Assembly: GCF_001594145.1 (NCBI RefSeq)
Contig: NZ_LVCF01000001.1
Location: 1 to 64,000, forward strand
From: Branchiibius sp. NY16-3462-2
GTDB lineage: Bacteria; Actinomycetota; Actinomycetes; Actinomycetales; Dermatophilaceae
Length of the DNA: 64,000 nucleotides
Direction of reading: 5' to 3'
Part shown: piece by piece, positions 33,324 through 42,369 of the stretch
How the letters are laid out: every line of letters starts with the position of its first letter
How positions within the stretch are numbered: the first letter of the stretch is position 1
The notes under the pieces: generated by a model
The model's input: the letters and a program-made list of their open reading frames with translations, nothing else
Told to the model about the DNA's origin: nothing
Databases searched by the model: none
Translations under genes and position numbers: made by a program

Positions 33324-35477
33324 TTAGGCTTCCGGGCCGCCATCGGCAGTATCGGCCGGAGGCGGACCGTCGGCCAACAACGTCACGAAGCCGGCCTCGT
33401 CCAGAATGGGCACGCCGAGCTCCTCGGCCTTGGCGGCCTTGGACCCGGCTCCGGGACCAATCACCACGAAGTCGGTCTTTTTGCTGACCGAGCCGGACGC
33501 TTTGCCGCCGCGGGCGATGATCGCCTCCTTCGCCTCGTCGCGGCTGAAGCCTTCCAGCGAGCCGGTGACCACCACGGTCAGCCCCTCCAACGTGCGGGCC
33601 ACTGACTCATCACGCTCGTCGGCCATCCGCACACCGTCGGCTGCCCAGGTGTCGACGATCGCCACGTGCCAGTCAACCGTGAACCACTCGAGCACTGCAT
33701 CGGCGATCACACCGCCCACGCCGTCGACGCCAGCCAGTTCCTCCGCAGAGGCGGCTCGGATCGCGTCCATCGAGCCGAAGTGCGTGGCCAACGCCCGCGC
33801 CGCGGTCGGTCCGACATGCCGGATGGACAACGCGACCAGCACCCGCCACAGCGGCTGCTCCTTGGCCGCCTGCAGATTCTCCAGCAGACGGATCCCGTTG
33901 GCGGACAGCACCTTTCCGTCCCGGACGTCCGCAGGGTCGTCGCTCTTCTTCGCGGTCCTGGTGTAGAGCGGCACCCGCGCCAGGTCGTCGGCCGTCAGCC
34001 GGAACAGGGTGGACTCGTCCTCCAGCACCTTGCTGTCCAGTAGCGCCGTGGCACCCTCCCAGCCCAGCGCCTCGATGTCGAGGGCGCCCCGGGAGGCCAG
34101 ACTGAAGAGCCGCTCGCGCAACTGCGAGGGACAACTGCGGGCGTTCGGGCAGCGGATGTCCTTGTCGCCGTCCTTCTCGTAGGCCAACTCGGTCCCGCAC
34201 GAGGGACAGTGCGTCGGCATGACGAACGGCCGCTCCGAGCCGTCCCGCAGCGCCACGACTGGACCGACGATCTCCGGGATGACGTCACCGGCCTTGCGCA
34301 GGACCACCGTGTCGCCGATCAGCACACCTTTGCGCTCGACCTCGAACGCGTTGTGCAACGTGGCCATCTCAACCGTCGACCCGGCCACCTTCACCGGCTG
34401 CATGACCCCGAACGGCGTGACCCGCCCGGTGCGACCCACGTTGACCTGGATGTCCAGCAGTTTGGTGTTGACCTCCTCCGGCGGGTACTTGAAGGCGATT
34501 GCCCAGCGCGGCGCCCGGGAGGTGGCTCCCAGCGCCCGTTGCAGCGCGACCTGATCGACCTTCACCACGACGCCGTCCAACTCGTGCTCCACCGAGTGCC
34601 GGTGCTCCCCGTAGTACTCGACGTAGCGGCGCACCTCGGCTGCGTCGGTCAGCACCTTGGTGTGGCTGGAGGTCGGCAACCCCCAGCTGTGCAGCAACTC
34701 GTACGCGTGCGACTGGCTGTCGACGTCAAACCCCCGCCGCGCCCCGATGCCGTGCACCAGCATCCGCAGCGGGCGCGAGGCGGTGACCTTCGGATCCTTC
34801 TGCCGCAACGACCCGGCGGCACTGTTGCGGGGGTTGGCGAAGGGTGGTTTGCCCTGCTCGATCAGCGAGGCGTTCAGCTCCTCGAACGCGACCACCGGGA
34901 AGAAGACCTCGCCGCGCACCTCCACCAGCTCCGGCACGTTGTCGCCGACCAGTTGCAACGGAACGCCCTTGATGGTGCGGACGTTGAGGGTCACGTCCTC
35001 ACCCGTGCGGCCGTCACCGCGCGTGGCACCACGGGTCAGGCGGCCGTTCTCGTAGGTCAGGTTGACCGCCAGGCCGTCAATCTTCAACTCGCACAACCAC
35101 TTCGGCTCCCCCGGCGCCTCGCGCTCGGCCCGCTCCAGCCAGGTGTCCAACTCCTCGAGGGAGAAGACGTTGTCCAGGCTGAGCATCCGCTCGCGGTGCT
35201 CCACGGGTGCGAACTCGGTGCTGAAGGTGCCACCGACCTGCTGCGTCGGCGAGTCCGGCGTGCGCAACGCCGGATGCGCTTCTTCCAGGTCCTGCAGGCG
35301 GCGCATGTCCGCGTCGTACTCCGCGTCGCTGACCGTGGGCGCGTCCTTCAGGTAGTACTCGAACTGGTAACCACGGATCTTCTCGGCCAGGTCCGTCCAC
35401 TCGTGCCGGGTCGCCTCATCAACATCCATGCCCGCGCTGGTCTCAAGGCGGCCATCGGTCCGGGTGTCTTCGCTCAC
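33324..35477 (-). CDS. ligA: NAD-dependent DNA ligase
   Basis: LigA seals nicks in replication and repair. The protein has 717 residues from GTG 35477; a TTG at 35519 overlaps the upstream gene and is not preferred, and ATG 35387 lies downstream in the same frame. Domains in order are Ia (YYLKDAPTVSDAEYD), adenylation with Lys132 in CELKIDGLAVN, OB fold, zinc finger with cysteines in THCPSCG and CPNARSCPSQL, helix-hairpin-helix repeats and a C-terminal BRCT domain (about 610-700). It follows the MetE-like gene by 34 bases, as in the Rv3014c-Rv3015c pair. Confidence 0.97.
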   Translation of the reverse strand: MSEDTRTDGRLETSAGMDVDEATRHEWTDLAEKIRGYQFEYYLKDAPTVSDAEYDADMRRLQDLEEAHPALRTPDSPTQQVGGTFSTEFAPVEHRERMLSLDNVFSLEELDTWLERAEREAPGEPKWLCELKIDGLAVNLTYENGRLTRGATRGDGRTGEDVTLNVRTIKGVPLQLVGDNVPELVEVRGEVFFPVVAFEELNASLIEQGKPPFANPRNSAAGSLRQKDPKVTASRPLRMLVHGIGARRGFDVDSQSHAYELLHSWGLPTSSHTKVLTDAAEVRRYVEYYGEHRHSVEHELDGVVVKVDQVALQRALGATSRAPRWAIAFKYPPEEVNTKLLDIQVNVGRTGRVTPFGVMQPVKVAGSTVEMATLHNAFEVERKGVLIGDTVVLRKAGDVIPEIVGPVVALRDGSERPFVMPTHCPSCGTELAYEKDGDKDIRCPNARSCPSQLRERLFSLASRGALDIEALGWEGATALLDSKVLEDESTLFRLTADDLARVPLYTRTAKKSDDPADVRDGKVLSANGIRLLENLQAAKEQPLWRVLVALSIRHVGPTAARALATHFGSMDAIRAASAEELAGVDGVGGVIADAVLEWFTVDWHVAIVDTWAADGVRMADERDESVARTLEGLTVVVTGSLEGFSRDEAKEAIIARGGKASGSVSKKTDFVVIGPGAGSKAAKAEELGVPILDEAGFVTLLADGPPPADTADGGPEA

Positions 35478-35511
35478 CGGACCATCGTGCCGTAGGCCAC
35501 CGACAGCCAGG

Positions 35512-36486
35512 TCAGGCAACCGCCCGTTCGGAAAGCTCGGCCGCGGCGTCCACGGCCAACCGCTGGATCCGCGCCGCCTGCGCTCGCGCCGCCAGCCCGC
35601 ACGCGGGGGTCACCACCAGATCCGCGAGCGTGGCGTCAGGCAGACCCACCCGGTGCCACGCATGCACGAGGGCGTCGACGAAACCACCCGGATGCGTGCC
35701 GACAGCGTCGGTCGGGATGGCGCCAGCCCACAAGGTCCGTCCGGATTCCACCAGTTCCGCCACGCCTTCCCAGGCGCCCGGCGTCAGCAGCGAGGTGTCC
35801 AGGTTGACCTCGACGTCGACCGAGCGCAACAGGGCCGTCGGCACCCGAGGAGCGCAACAGTGCAGGACCACCCGCCCGTCGTGCGCCTCCCGGACCGCGG
35901 CCAGGCCCTCGCGGACCACTGGTTGGTCGACCGGCCGCACCTGGTTCAGGCCGGACGCGGAGCGAAGCGACCCGTCCAGTACGGCGGGGAGTCCGGGCTC
36001 ATCCAGTTGCAGGATGACCTCAGCGCCCGGTACGGCGGCCCGCACCTGACCGACCAACACCCGGACCGTCTCAGCGAGGGACTGCATCAGATCGCGGCAT
36101 GCGCCAGCATCGGTGACGACCCGTTCGCCGCGCGGCAGCCACAGCGACGACGCGAGGGTCCAGGGCCCGGTCAGGGCCACCTTGAGCGGGCCCTGCCACC
36201 CGTCGTACGTCTCGGCGAGCACTTCCAGGTCGTCGCGCAGGAAGGCGCGTCCACGGCGTACGTTGCGATCAGCGGCCGGTGCCAGCCGCCAGCCGGACGG
36301 TTGCAGATCCACCCCGAGGTCGACCAGCGCCGCAGCGGTGCGGCCGATCATGTCCGCACCCGGTCCGCGGTGCGGCAACTCGACCAGATACGGAATCCCG
36401 TTCTCGCTCAACAGGTCCTGCACCTGACGGGCGGCAGCCAACGGATCGGTGCCGGGCCAGGACCCGACCCCGGAGGGCAGCGTCAC
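35512..36486 (-). CDS. MetE-like (cobalamin-independent methionine synthase C-terminal family) protein
   Basis: This 324-residue protein resembles the C-terminal catalytic half of MetE, as Rv3015c does. VGSWPGTDPLAAAR is at the start, LQLDEPGLPAVLDG in the middle and VVLHCCAPRVPTALL later; the His/Cys pair may bind metal. VVTPACGLAARA near the end supplies another Cys typical of the zinc site. It is too short for MetE, so methionine synthesis with methyltetrahydrofolate is uncertain; a thiol methyltransferase role is possible. Its start overlaps the mnmA stop by 4 bases. Confidence 0.9.
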   Translation of the reverse strand: MTLPSGVGSWPGTDPLAAARQVQDLLSENGIPYLVELPHRGPGADMIGRTAAALVDLGVDLQPSGWRLAPAADRNVRRGRAFLRDDLEVLAETYDGWQGPLKVALTGPWTLASSLWLPRGERVVTDAGACRDLMQSLAETVRVLVGQVRAAVPGAEVILQLDEPGLPAVLDGSLRSASGLNQVRPVDQPVVREGLAAVREAHDGRVVLHCCAPRVPTALLRSVDVEVNLDTSLLTPGAWEGVAELVESGRTLWAGAIPTDAVGTHPGGFVDALVHAWHRVGLPDATLADLVVTPACGLAARAQAARIQRLAVDAAAELSERAVA

Positions 36487-37559
36487 GAGCGGCCGGTGGC
36501 GCTGATCGTCGCCGAACCGATCACCCTGGTCCCGTCGTAGAGCACGACGGACTGCCCGGTGGCGACCCCTCGGGTACGCCGATCCAAGACCACCCGCACC
36601 CGGTCACCGTCGACGGTGGCCAGGGCCGGGAGTTCCTCACCGTGGGCCCGTAGCTGCGCACCGACGCGGATCTGCCCGGTGGGCGGCGGTCCGCACCAGC
36701 GCAGGTGATCGCCGTCGATGACATCTACGCCCAGCAGGTCCTCGGTACCCACGACGACGGTGTTCGACCCGACCTGCACGTCCACGACGTAGCGGCGCGC
36801 TCCGTCGGCCCGCGGCTCCTTCAGACCCAACCCACGACGCTGCCCGACGGTGTAGGCGAAGGCGCCCTCGTGCTGACCGACCACGGCGCCGGTGTCGTCG
36901 ACGATCGGGCCGGGCTCCGAGCCCAGACGGCGGGACAGGAAGCCGGCGGTGTCACCGTCGGGGATGAAGCAGATGTCGTGACTGTCGGGCTTGCGGGCGA
37001 TGTAGAAGCCGCGGCGCTCGGCCTCGGCCCGGATGTCCGGCTTGATGGTGTCACCGAGCGGGAAGAACGAACGGGCCAACTGGTCGGCATCCAGCACGCC
37101 GAGCACGTAACTCTGGTCCTTGGCCATGTCCACGGCCCGGTGCAGTTCGCGACCGTGCGGACCCTCGACGATCTGGGCGTAGTGGCCCGTGGCGACGGCG
37201 TCGAACCCCAGCGCCAATGCCTTGTCCAGCAGCGCCGCGAACTTGATCCGCTCGTTGCAGCGCAAACACGGGTTGGGCGTGCGTCCGGCCGCGTATTCGG
37301 CGACGAAATCCTCCATGACGTCCTCGCGGAACCGCGCGGCCATATCCCAGACGTAGAACGGGATCCCCAGCATGTCGGCCACCCGGCGCGCATCCCCGGC
37401 GTCCTCGATCGTGCAACAGCCACGGGCGGATTCGCGAAGGGTCGCCGCCGATTGTGACAGCGCCAGATGCACCCCCACGACCTCATGTCCGGCGTCGAGC
37501 ATCCGGGCGGCGGCGACCGCCGAGTCCACTCCACCGCTCATGGCGGCCACGACGCGCAT
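36483..37559 (-). CDS. mnmA: tRNA-uridine 2-sulfurtransferase
   Basis: MnmA thiolates U34 of Lys, Glu and Gln tRNAs with sulfur supplied by a cysteine desulfurase. The protein has 358 residues from ATG 37559; the open frame upstream lies inside iscS. The PP-loop is AMSGGVDSAVAA. The catalytic cysteines are in PNPCLRCNERIKF and SHDICFIPDGD. GQRRGLGL and the C-terminal beta-barrel are also present. The start shares a base with the iscS stop (TGATG), so sulfur donor and acceptor are coupled. Confidence 0.97.
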   Translation of the reverse strand: MRVVAAMSGGVDSAVAAARMLDAGHEVVGVHLALSQSAATLRESARGCCTIEDAGDARRVADMLGIPFYVWDMAARFREDVMEDFVAEYAAGRTPNPCLRCNERIKFAALLDKALALGFDAVATGHYAQIVEGPHGRELHRAVDMAKDQSYVLGVLDADQLARSFFPLGDTIKPDIRAEAERRGFYIARKPDSHDICFIPDGDTAGFLSRRLGSEPGPIVDDTGAVVGQHEGAFAYTVGQRRGLGLKEPRADGARRYVVDVQVGSNTVVVGTEDLLGVDVIDGDHLRWCGPPPTGQIRVGAQLRAHGEELPALATVDGDRVRVVLDRRTRGVATGQSVVLYDGTRVIGSATISATGRS

Positions 37560-38752
37560 CAGGCGACCTGCCCGGCTCGCTGGGCCCGCTCGACGCAGGA
37601 CGGCAGCACGTCCAGGAAGCGATCGACATCGGCATCGGTCGAGGTGTGGCCGAGCGTCAGGCGCAGCGCGCCGCGAGCGCCGCTCTCCGGAATGCCCATC
37701 GCCAGCAGCACGTGACTGGGGCGGGGCACACCGGCCTGGCAGGCCGAGCCGGTGGAGCACTGCACGCCGGCCGCATCGAGCAGATAGAGCAGGGAGTCGC
37801 CGTCGCACCCCGGCACCCGCAGGTGGGCGTTGCCGGCCAACCGCTGGTCGGCGTCACCGGCCAGGTGGATCCCGCTGACCTCGATCCCGAGATCCAGGCC
37901 GAGGGCCTGCTCGATGAGCCGGTCACGCAGACCGACCAGGTGCTTGCGGTGGGTGTCCAAGGTGGCCACCGTCTCGGCGACGGCGACGCCGAAGCCGCGG
38001 ATCCCGGCGACATCGAGGGTGCCGCTGCGCAGACCGCGCTCCTGACCGCCGCCGAAGGTGCCCGGCTGCAGGACCGCGTCACGTCGCGCGATCAGGGCGC
38101 CGATCCCCATCGGACCACCCAGCTTGTGGGCGGCGATCGCCATCAGGTCCGCCCCGCCCGCGGCAAAGTCGACCGGCAACTGACCGGCCGCCTGGACCGC
38201 GTCGGTGTGGAAGGGGACGCCGGCCGCTGCGGCGATCGCAGCGATCTGCGCCACCGGTTGCACGGTGCCGACCTCGTTGTTGGCCCACATCATCGAGACC
38301 AGGGCGACGTCATCGGGGTTGCGCTCGATCAGGTCGGCGACCACCGAGGGGTCGTGGCGGCCGAGACCGTCGACCTGGATCCAGTCGACGCTCGCGCCAT
38401 GCTGGGCGACCAGGAACTCCACCGCGTCCAGCACTGCGTGGTGCTCGGTGGCGCCGACGATCAATCGGGTACGGCCCGGGTCGGCAGCCCGGCGCGCTTC
38501 AAAGGTGCCGATGATCGCCAGGTTGTCAGCCTCGGTGCCCCCACTGGTGAAGACCACCTCGGAGGGCCGCGCGCCCAACCCGGCCGCGATCTGCTCGCGC
38601 GCCTCTTCCACCACACGGCGCGCCGCACGACCGGCGGTGTGCAGGGACGAGGGGTTACCGGGCGTGCGGAACTGATCGGCGACGGCCGCCGCGACCGGTT
38701 CGCGCATGGGGGTCGTCGCCGCGTGATCGAGGTACACCGCGGACGTATTCAT
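37559..38752 (-). CDS. iscS: cysteine desulfurase (IscS/NifS type)
   Basis: The enzyme removes sulfur from cysteine for tRNA thiolation and Fe-S clusters. The protein has 397 residues from ATG 38752. It begins VYLDHAATTPMREPV. The PLP lysine is Lys210 in AIAAHKLGGPMGIGALI, and the persulfide Cys338 is in CSTGSACQAGVPRPSHVL. TGSACQAG resembles the loop of IscS-type enzymes. It is cotranscribed with mnmA, which it likely feeds. A TACACT box 9 bases before the ATG indicates a nearly leaderless start. Confidence 0.96.
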   Translation of the reverse strand: MNTSAVYLDHAATTPMREPVAAAVADQFRTPGNPSSLHTAGRAARRVVEEAREQIAAGLGARPSEVVFTSGGTEADNLAIIGTFEARRAADPGRTRLIVGATEHHAVLDAVEFLVAQHGASVDWIQVDGLGRHDPSVVADLIERNPDDVALVSMMWANNEVGTVQPVAQIAAIAAAAGVPFHTDAVQAAGQLPVDFAAGGADLMAIAAHKLGGPMGIGALIARRDAVLQPGTFGGGQERGLRSGTLDVAGIRGFGVAVAETVATLDTHRKHLVGLRDRLIEQALGLDLGIEVSGIHLAGDADQRLAGNAHLRVPGCDGDSLLYLLDAAGVQCSTGSACQAGVPRPSHVLLAMGIPESGARGALRLTLGHTSTDADVDRFLDVLPSCVERAQRAGQVA

Positions 38753-38761
38753 AACCAAAAC

Positions 38762-38767
38762 AGTGTA
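38762..38767 (-). promoter_or_regulatory. -10 box of iscS
   Basis: TACACT on the minus strand ends 9 bases before the iscS ATG; no Shine-Dalgarno is present between them. Confidence 0.45.
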
Positions 38768-38853
38768 GGTGCCGCAGCGGGGGTGGTTGACCGCTCAACG
38801 CTCTATGGGCGGCCACACGTTCGAGCAGCGGGTTTTGCGACACTGGGCCCGAT

Positions 38854-39990
38854 ATGAGGATCGCGCGCAGTCAGACGACGTGGGCCGCGTCCGCGCTGGC
38901 CGCGATGGTCCTCGCCGCAGCCGTCGGAGGGTGCAGCGAGAGCAGCGCCGGGTCAGCCAGCTCCACGTCACCGACGTCGCCGACGTCGCCCGCGACGGCC
39001 ACGTCGGCGGCAGCGTGTTCCGCCGGCGCGGCGCCCTCCCTCAGCGGGCAGCGGACGGCGTACGCGACGACCGCGAACCTGGAATCGACTCAGACGCTGG
39101 CCGGTCAAGTGGGTCAGCCGACCCTGAGCCAGACCCCCAGTGGGGTCGCCGGCTGGGACCTGGCAGGCATCACGGTCGACCTCCAGGTCCGCACCAACGG
39201 AACGTTCGCCGTGTCACCGGCCTCCTTCGTGCTGGTCTCCCCCGCAGGTCAGCGCTGCGCTCAGCCGGCGACCAATCCGCTCGGCGGTTCGTTCACCATC
39301 ATGCAGGTCGATCAGAGTCATCCGGGGTCCGGGGAGGTTGCCTTCCTGGTGCCGCACGGCACCGACCTGTCGGGGTATTCGGTCATGTACACCGACCAGG
39401 CGGGCGGCAAAGTGGCCAGTGCGCAGTGGGACGCCGATGCGCCGACCCCGTCGGCGACCGCGACGGCCGGGTGCGATGGCAAGAAATCGACGTACGACGT
39501 GGCAAAGGTCGAGCGCAAACCGTTCGGTACCGCGCAGCGCGCTGGATCCGGCGCCATCACGGTCATCGTGGACCCGCAGGCTCCGGTCCTGCAGGACCTG
39601 CCGCCGGCCGCCGGGCAGCCCACCGATGTCGACGGCGTGCAGCTGAAGGTCACCGTCACGGCAGAAGGTTCGGTGGGGTTCGTCGAGCGTGGCCAGTTCC
39701 AACTGGTCGACGCACGCGGAATGCTGTGTCGTTACAGCCAATCGGGCAGCACGGGGGAAACCCTGACCAGCGATCTGGTGCCCGCCGGCCAGCAGAAGAC
39801 CTACACGTTGGTCTTCTGGTTGCCCCGTGGTAGTGCCATGAACTCCTGGACGCTGCTGTACGTCAAGGACCCCACCAGCACCACCGTGAGTGCCGCATGG
39901 ACCGGGCGCACTGTGCCGGCGAGCGCGAATCCCAGCCCGACCCCGTCGGCCACGACAACGACGACGGCCGGCCAACCCACGAAGGGCTGA
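38854..39990 (+). CDS. lipoprotein with two related beta-sandwich-like domains
   Basis: The 378-residue protein has a signal peptide ending in the lipobox AAAVGGC (Cys27). A Ser/Thr/Pro linker follows, then two similar ~130-residue domains, each ending in a Pro/Ser/Thr segment. The halves align at FAVSPASFVLVSPAGQRC and VGFVERGQFQLVDARGMLC, at VAFLVPHGTDLSGYSVMYTD and LVFWLPRGSAMNSWTLLYVK, and at KVASAQWDAD and TVSAAWTGR. This indicates internal duplication. The fold resembles DUF4352/Telethonin-like immunoglobulin domains of surface lipoproteins. Function unknown; located at the outer face of the membrane. Confidence 0.85.
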   Translation: MRIARSQTTWAASALAAMVLAAAVGGCSESSAGSASSTSPTSPTSPATATSAAACSAGAAPSLSGQRTAYATTANLESTQTLAGQVGQPTLSQTPSGVAGWDLAGITVDLQVRTNGTFAVSPASFVLVSPAGQRCAQPATNPLGGSFTIMQVDQSHPGSGEVAFLVPHGTDLSGYSVMYTDQAGGKVASAQWDADAPTPSATATAGCDGKKSTYDVAKVERKPFGTAQRAGSGAITVIVDPQAPVLQDLPPAAGQPTDVDGVQLKVTVTAEGSVGFVERGQFQLVDARGMLCRYSQSGSTGETLTSDLVPAGQQKTYTLVFWLPRGSAMNSWTLLYVKDPTSTTVSAAWTGRTVPASANPSPTPSATTTTTAGQPTKG

Positions 39991-40001
39991 CCGGCCGCGG
40001 C

Positions 40002-40084
40002 CGAGGAACGAGCGGGCTGCTCAGCACGCCTTAGAAAACATCGGGAGGGCTGAGGAACCGCGAGGAACGAGCGGGTTGCTCAGC
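40002..40084. repeat. two near-identical 24-bp direct repeats
   Basis: CGAGGAACGAGCGGGCTGCT followed by CAGC (40002-40025) recurs at 40061-40084 with one C-to-T change. The second copy includes the etfA stop codon. Together they fill the convergent gap between the lipoprotein gene and etfA. Confidence 0.8.
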
Positions 40085-40087
40085 CCT
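40046..40087 (-). terminator. candidate etfA terminator hairpin
   Basis: AGGGCTGAG (40046-40054) and CTCAGCCCT (40079-40087) form a perfect 9-bp stem that starts over the etfA stop codon. The 24-base loop is long and no U tract follows, so termination strength is uncertain. Confidence 0.45.
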
Positions 40088-41036
40088 TGCTTTCCTTGAC
40101 CTTCTCGGTCGCCTGCGGCAGCACGTCGAACAGGTCGCCGACGACACCGAAGTCGACCAGTTCGAAGATCGGCGCCTCGTCGTCCTTGTTGACCGCAACG
40201 ATCGTCTTGGACGTCTGCATCCCGGCGCGGTGCTGGATCGCACCGGAGATCCCGGCCGCGACGTACAGCTGCGGGGAGACCTGCTTACCGGTCTGGCCGA
40301 CCTGGTTGCTATGCGGGTACCAGCCGGCGTCGACCGCGGCGCGGGAGGCACCCACGGCGGCGCCCAGCACGTCGGCGAACGCCTCGACCGGAGCGAAGTC
40401 ACCGCCGGTGCCACGACCACCGGAGACCACGATCGCGGCCTCGGTCAGCTCGGGACGACCGGACTTGGCCTTCGGCTCGACCTTGACGATCTTGGTGCCC
40501 TTGGCGGCGTCGGAGACGGTCAGCTCGACCGGCACCACCGTCGCGGAGGCCTGGCTGGCCTGCGGCGGAGCGACGTTCGGCTTCACGGTGATGATCGGCG
40601 TACCGTGCGTGACCTGCGCCTGCACGGTGAACCCGCCGGCGAACGCGGACTGGGTGGTCACGATCTTGCCGTCGGTCACCGAGACGCCGGTGGCGTCGGT
40701 GATCAGGCCCGAGTCGGTCTTGATGGCCAGGCGCGCGGCGGCTTCCTTGTTGGTGCCCGAGGACGGGATGAGTACGGCGGCCGGGGACGCCTGCTCGACG
40801 ACGGCGGCCAGCGCCTCGGCCAGCGGGGCGACGAGGTAACCGGTCACGTCGGGGTTGTCCACGACGTACACCTTCTCGGCGCCGAACTGGGCCAGCCGCG
40901 GACGGGCGGCCTCGACGTTGCTGCCGACGAACACGGCGGACGGGGTGCCGATCTGCCGGGCGATGGTCAGCAGTTCAGCGGTGGTCTTCTTCACGGTGCC
41001 GTCGGTGTGGTCGACCAGCACGAGTACTTCAGCCAT
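40080..41036 (-). CDS. etfA: electron transfer flavoprotein alpha subunit
   Basis: EtfA carries FAD and passes electrons from acyl-CoA dehydrogenases to the respiratory chain. The protein has 318 residues. The N-terminal domain begins MAEVLVLVDHTDGTVKK. The C-terminal FAD domain has SGGRGTGGDF, QVGQTGKQVSPQLYVAAGIS and IVAVNKDDEAPIFELVDFGVVGDL, the ETF-alpha signature. etfB lies 28 bases upstream. The order etfB-etfA matches Rv3029c-Rv3028c. Confidence 0.98.
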   Translation of the reverse strand: MAEVLVLVDHTDGTVKKTTAELLTIARQIGTPSAVFVGSNVEAARPRLAQFGAEKVYVVDNPDVTGYLVAPLAEALAAVVEQASPAAVLIPSSGTNKEAAARLAIKTDSGLITDATGVSVTDGKIVTTQSAFAGGFTVQAQVTHGTPIITVKPNVAPPQASQASATVVPVELTVSDAAKGTKIVKVEPKAKSGRPELTEAAIVVSGGRGTGGDFAPVEAFADVLGAAVGASRAAVDAGWYPHSNQVGQTGKQVSPQLYVAAGISGAIQHRAGMQTSKTIVAVNKDDEAPIFELVDFGVVGDLFDVLPQATEKVKESKG

Positions 41037-41064
41037 GGTGGATCTCCTTGTCTCGCAGGGCCGG

Positions 41065-41844
41065 TCAGACGAACTTCTTGGCGGACAGGAACTCGGCCAG
41101 CTTCACGCCGCCGTCACCCTCGTCCTTGACGATCTCGCCCTGCTCGCGCGGCGGACGCTGCGCGAAGGAGTCGACCGTGGTCCAGGCACTGGACAGCCCC
41201 ACCAGTTCCGCATCGACACCCAGGTCGGCCAGCGACCAGGTCTCGACCGGCTTCTTCTTGGCGGCCATGATCCCCTTGAAGGAGGGGTAACGCGGCTCGT
41301 TGATCTGGTCGGTGACCCCGATCAGCGCCGGCAGGGTGGCCTCGATGGTCTCCGAGGCGCTGTCGCTGTCGCGGCGGCCGGTGACGCCGGTGCCGGACAC
41401 CTCCAACTGCGAGACCTGGGTGACCTGGGGCAGACCCAGGCGCTCGGCCAGCATCGCCGGGACGACGCTCATCGTGCCGTCCGTGGAGGCCAGACCGGTC
41501 AGCACCACATCCGGGGTGCCGATCTTCTTGATCGCTTCAGCCAGCACCAGGGACGTTGCGGGGGCGTCGGAGCCCGCAATCGCGTCGTCCAGCACGTGCA
41601 CACCCTTGTCGGCACCCATCTGCAGGGCCTTCTTGATCGCCTCGGCGGCACCCGCGGGACCGACGGTCAGCACGGTGACCTCGCCCTCGCCGGCTTCGAC
41701 CAGCTTCAGTGCTTCCTCGACGGCGTACTCATCGAGTTCGGACAGCAGACCGTCGACGTTCTCGCGGTCAGTGGTGTTGTCTTCGGTGAACGTGCGCGCC
41801 CCTTGGGCGTCGGGCACGTACTTGACACAGACGACGATGTTCAT
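41065..41844 (-). CDS. etfB: electron transfer flavoprotein beta subunit
   Basis: The protein has 259 residues from ATG 41844 (MNIVVCVKYVPDAQGARTF), the canonical EtfB N-terminus; the upstream open frame does not fit. VLTVGPAGAAEAIKKALQMG binds AMP, and GRRDSDSASETIEATLPALI near the middle is the ETF-beta signature region. It forms a heterodimer with EtfA. The nearby enoyl-CoA hydratase suggests a link to fatty-acid oxidation. Confidence 0.97.
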   Translation of the reverse strand: MNIVVCVKYVPDAQGARTFTEDNTTDRENVDGLLSELDEYAVEEALKLVEAGEGEVTVLTVGPAGAAEAIKKALQMGADKGVHVLDDAIAGSDAPATSLVLAEAIKKIGTPDVVLTGLASTDGTMSVVPAMLAERLGLPQVTQVSQLEVSGTGVTGRRDSDSASETIEATLPALIGVTDQINEPRYPSFKGIMAAKKKPVETWSLADLGVDAELVGLSSAWTTVDSFAQRPPREQGEIVKDEGDGGVKLAEFLSAKKFV

Positions 41845-41956
41845 GTGTCGCTCGGCCTCTCCTGTACGTAGTGATGGCATCCGCGCGGGCGCCAGCGGCG
41901 CCGCACGTCGGGGTCTATGTTACCCGTGAGTAGTGGCTGGGTAATACCGCACTCTG

Positions 41957-42346
41957 TCAGCGGTAGCGCAGCCAGATCAGCAGGATCCCCAGCGCCGTGA
42001 TCAGCACCAGGATCCAGGACGCCAACCGGTTGGCGAGCGTCTGTAGCGGGGTGGGTTCCACGCCTTCGGCGACCTGGAAGACATCGGAACGGCGACCGAG
42101 GACGGCATCCGCGATCGCCGAGAGCAGAACCAGGACCAGCCCCACGACGAACGTGATCCACGGCGACATCCCGGCGGTTGTGTACTCCTCCCACCAGGTC
42201 ACGGCGTTCTTGCGGATCCCGGTCCAGCCCCACAGCGTGAGGAAGGTCCCCAACAGGCCGACGACCAGAAGCGCCACGGCGGTGATCCGGCTGTCCTTGG
42301 CGGCATCGGTGGACAACGGCTGTTCGGCAGCGGCTGCGTCGTTCAT
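41957..42346 (-). CDS. hypothetical membrane protein, three helices
   Basis: This is a 129-residue protein with three predicted membrane helices at about 22-42, 60-82 and 108-127, the last ending in RYR. AAGGA lies 10 bases before the ATG. No family is recognised. It lies between etfB and the enoyl-CoA hydratase gene on the same strand and may be transcribed with the latter. Confidence 0.75.
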   Translation of the reverse strand: MNDAAAAEQPLSTDAAKDSRITAVALLVVGLLGTFLTLWGWTGIRKNAVTWWEEYTTAGMSPWITFVVGLVLVLLSAIADAVLGRRSDVFQVAEGVEPTPLQTLANRLASWILVLITALGILLIWLRYR

Positions 42347-42369
42347 GCTCGATCCTTCGTTAAGGACGC

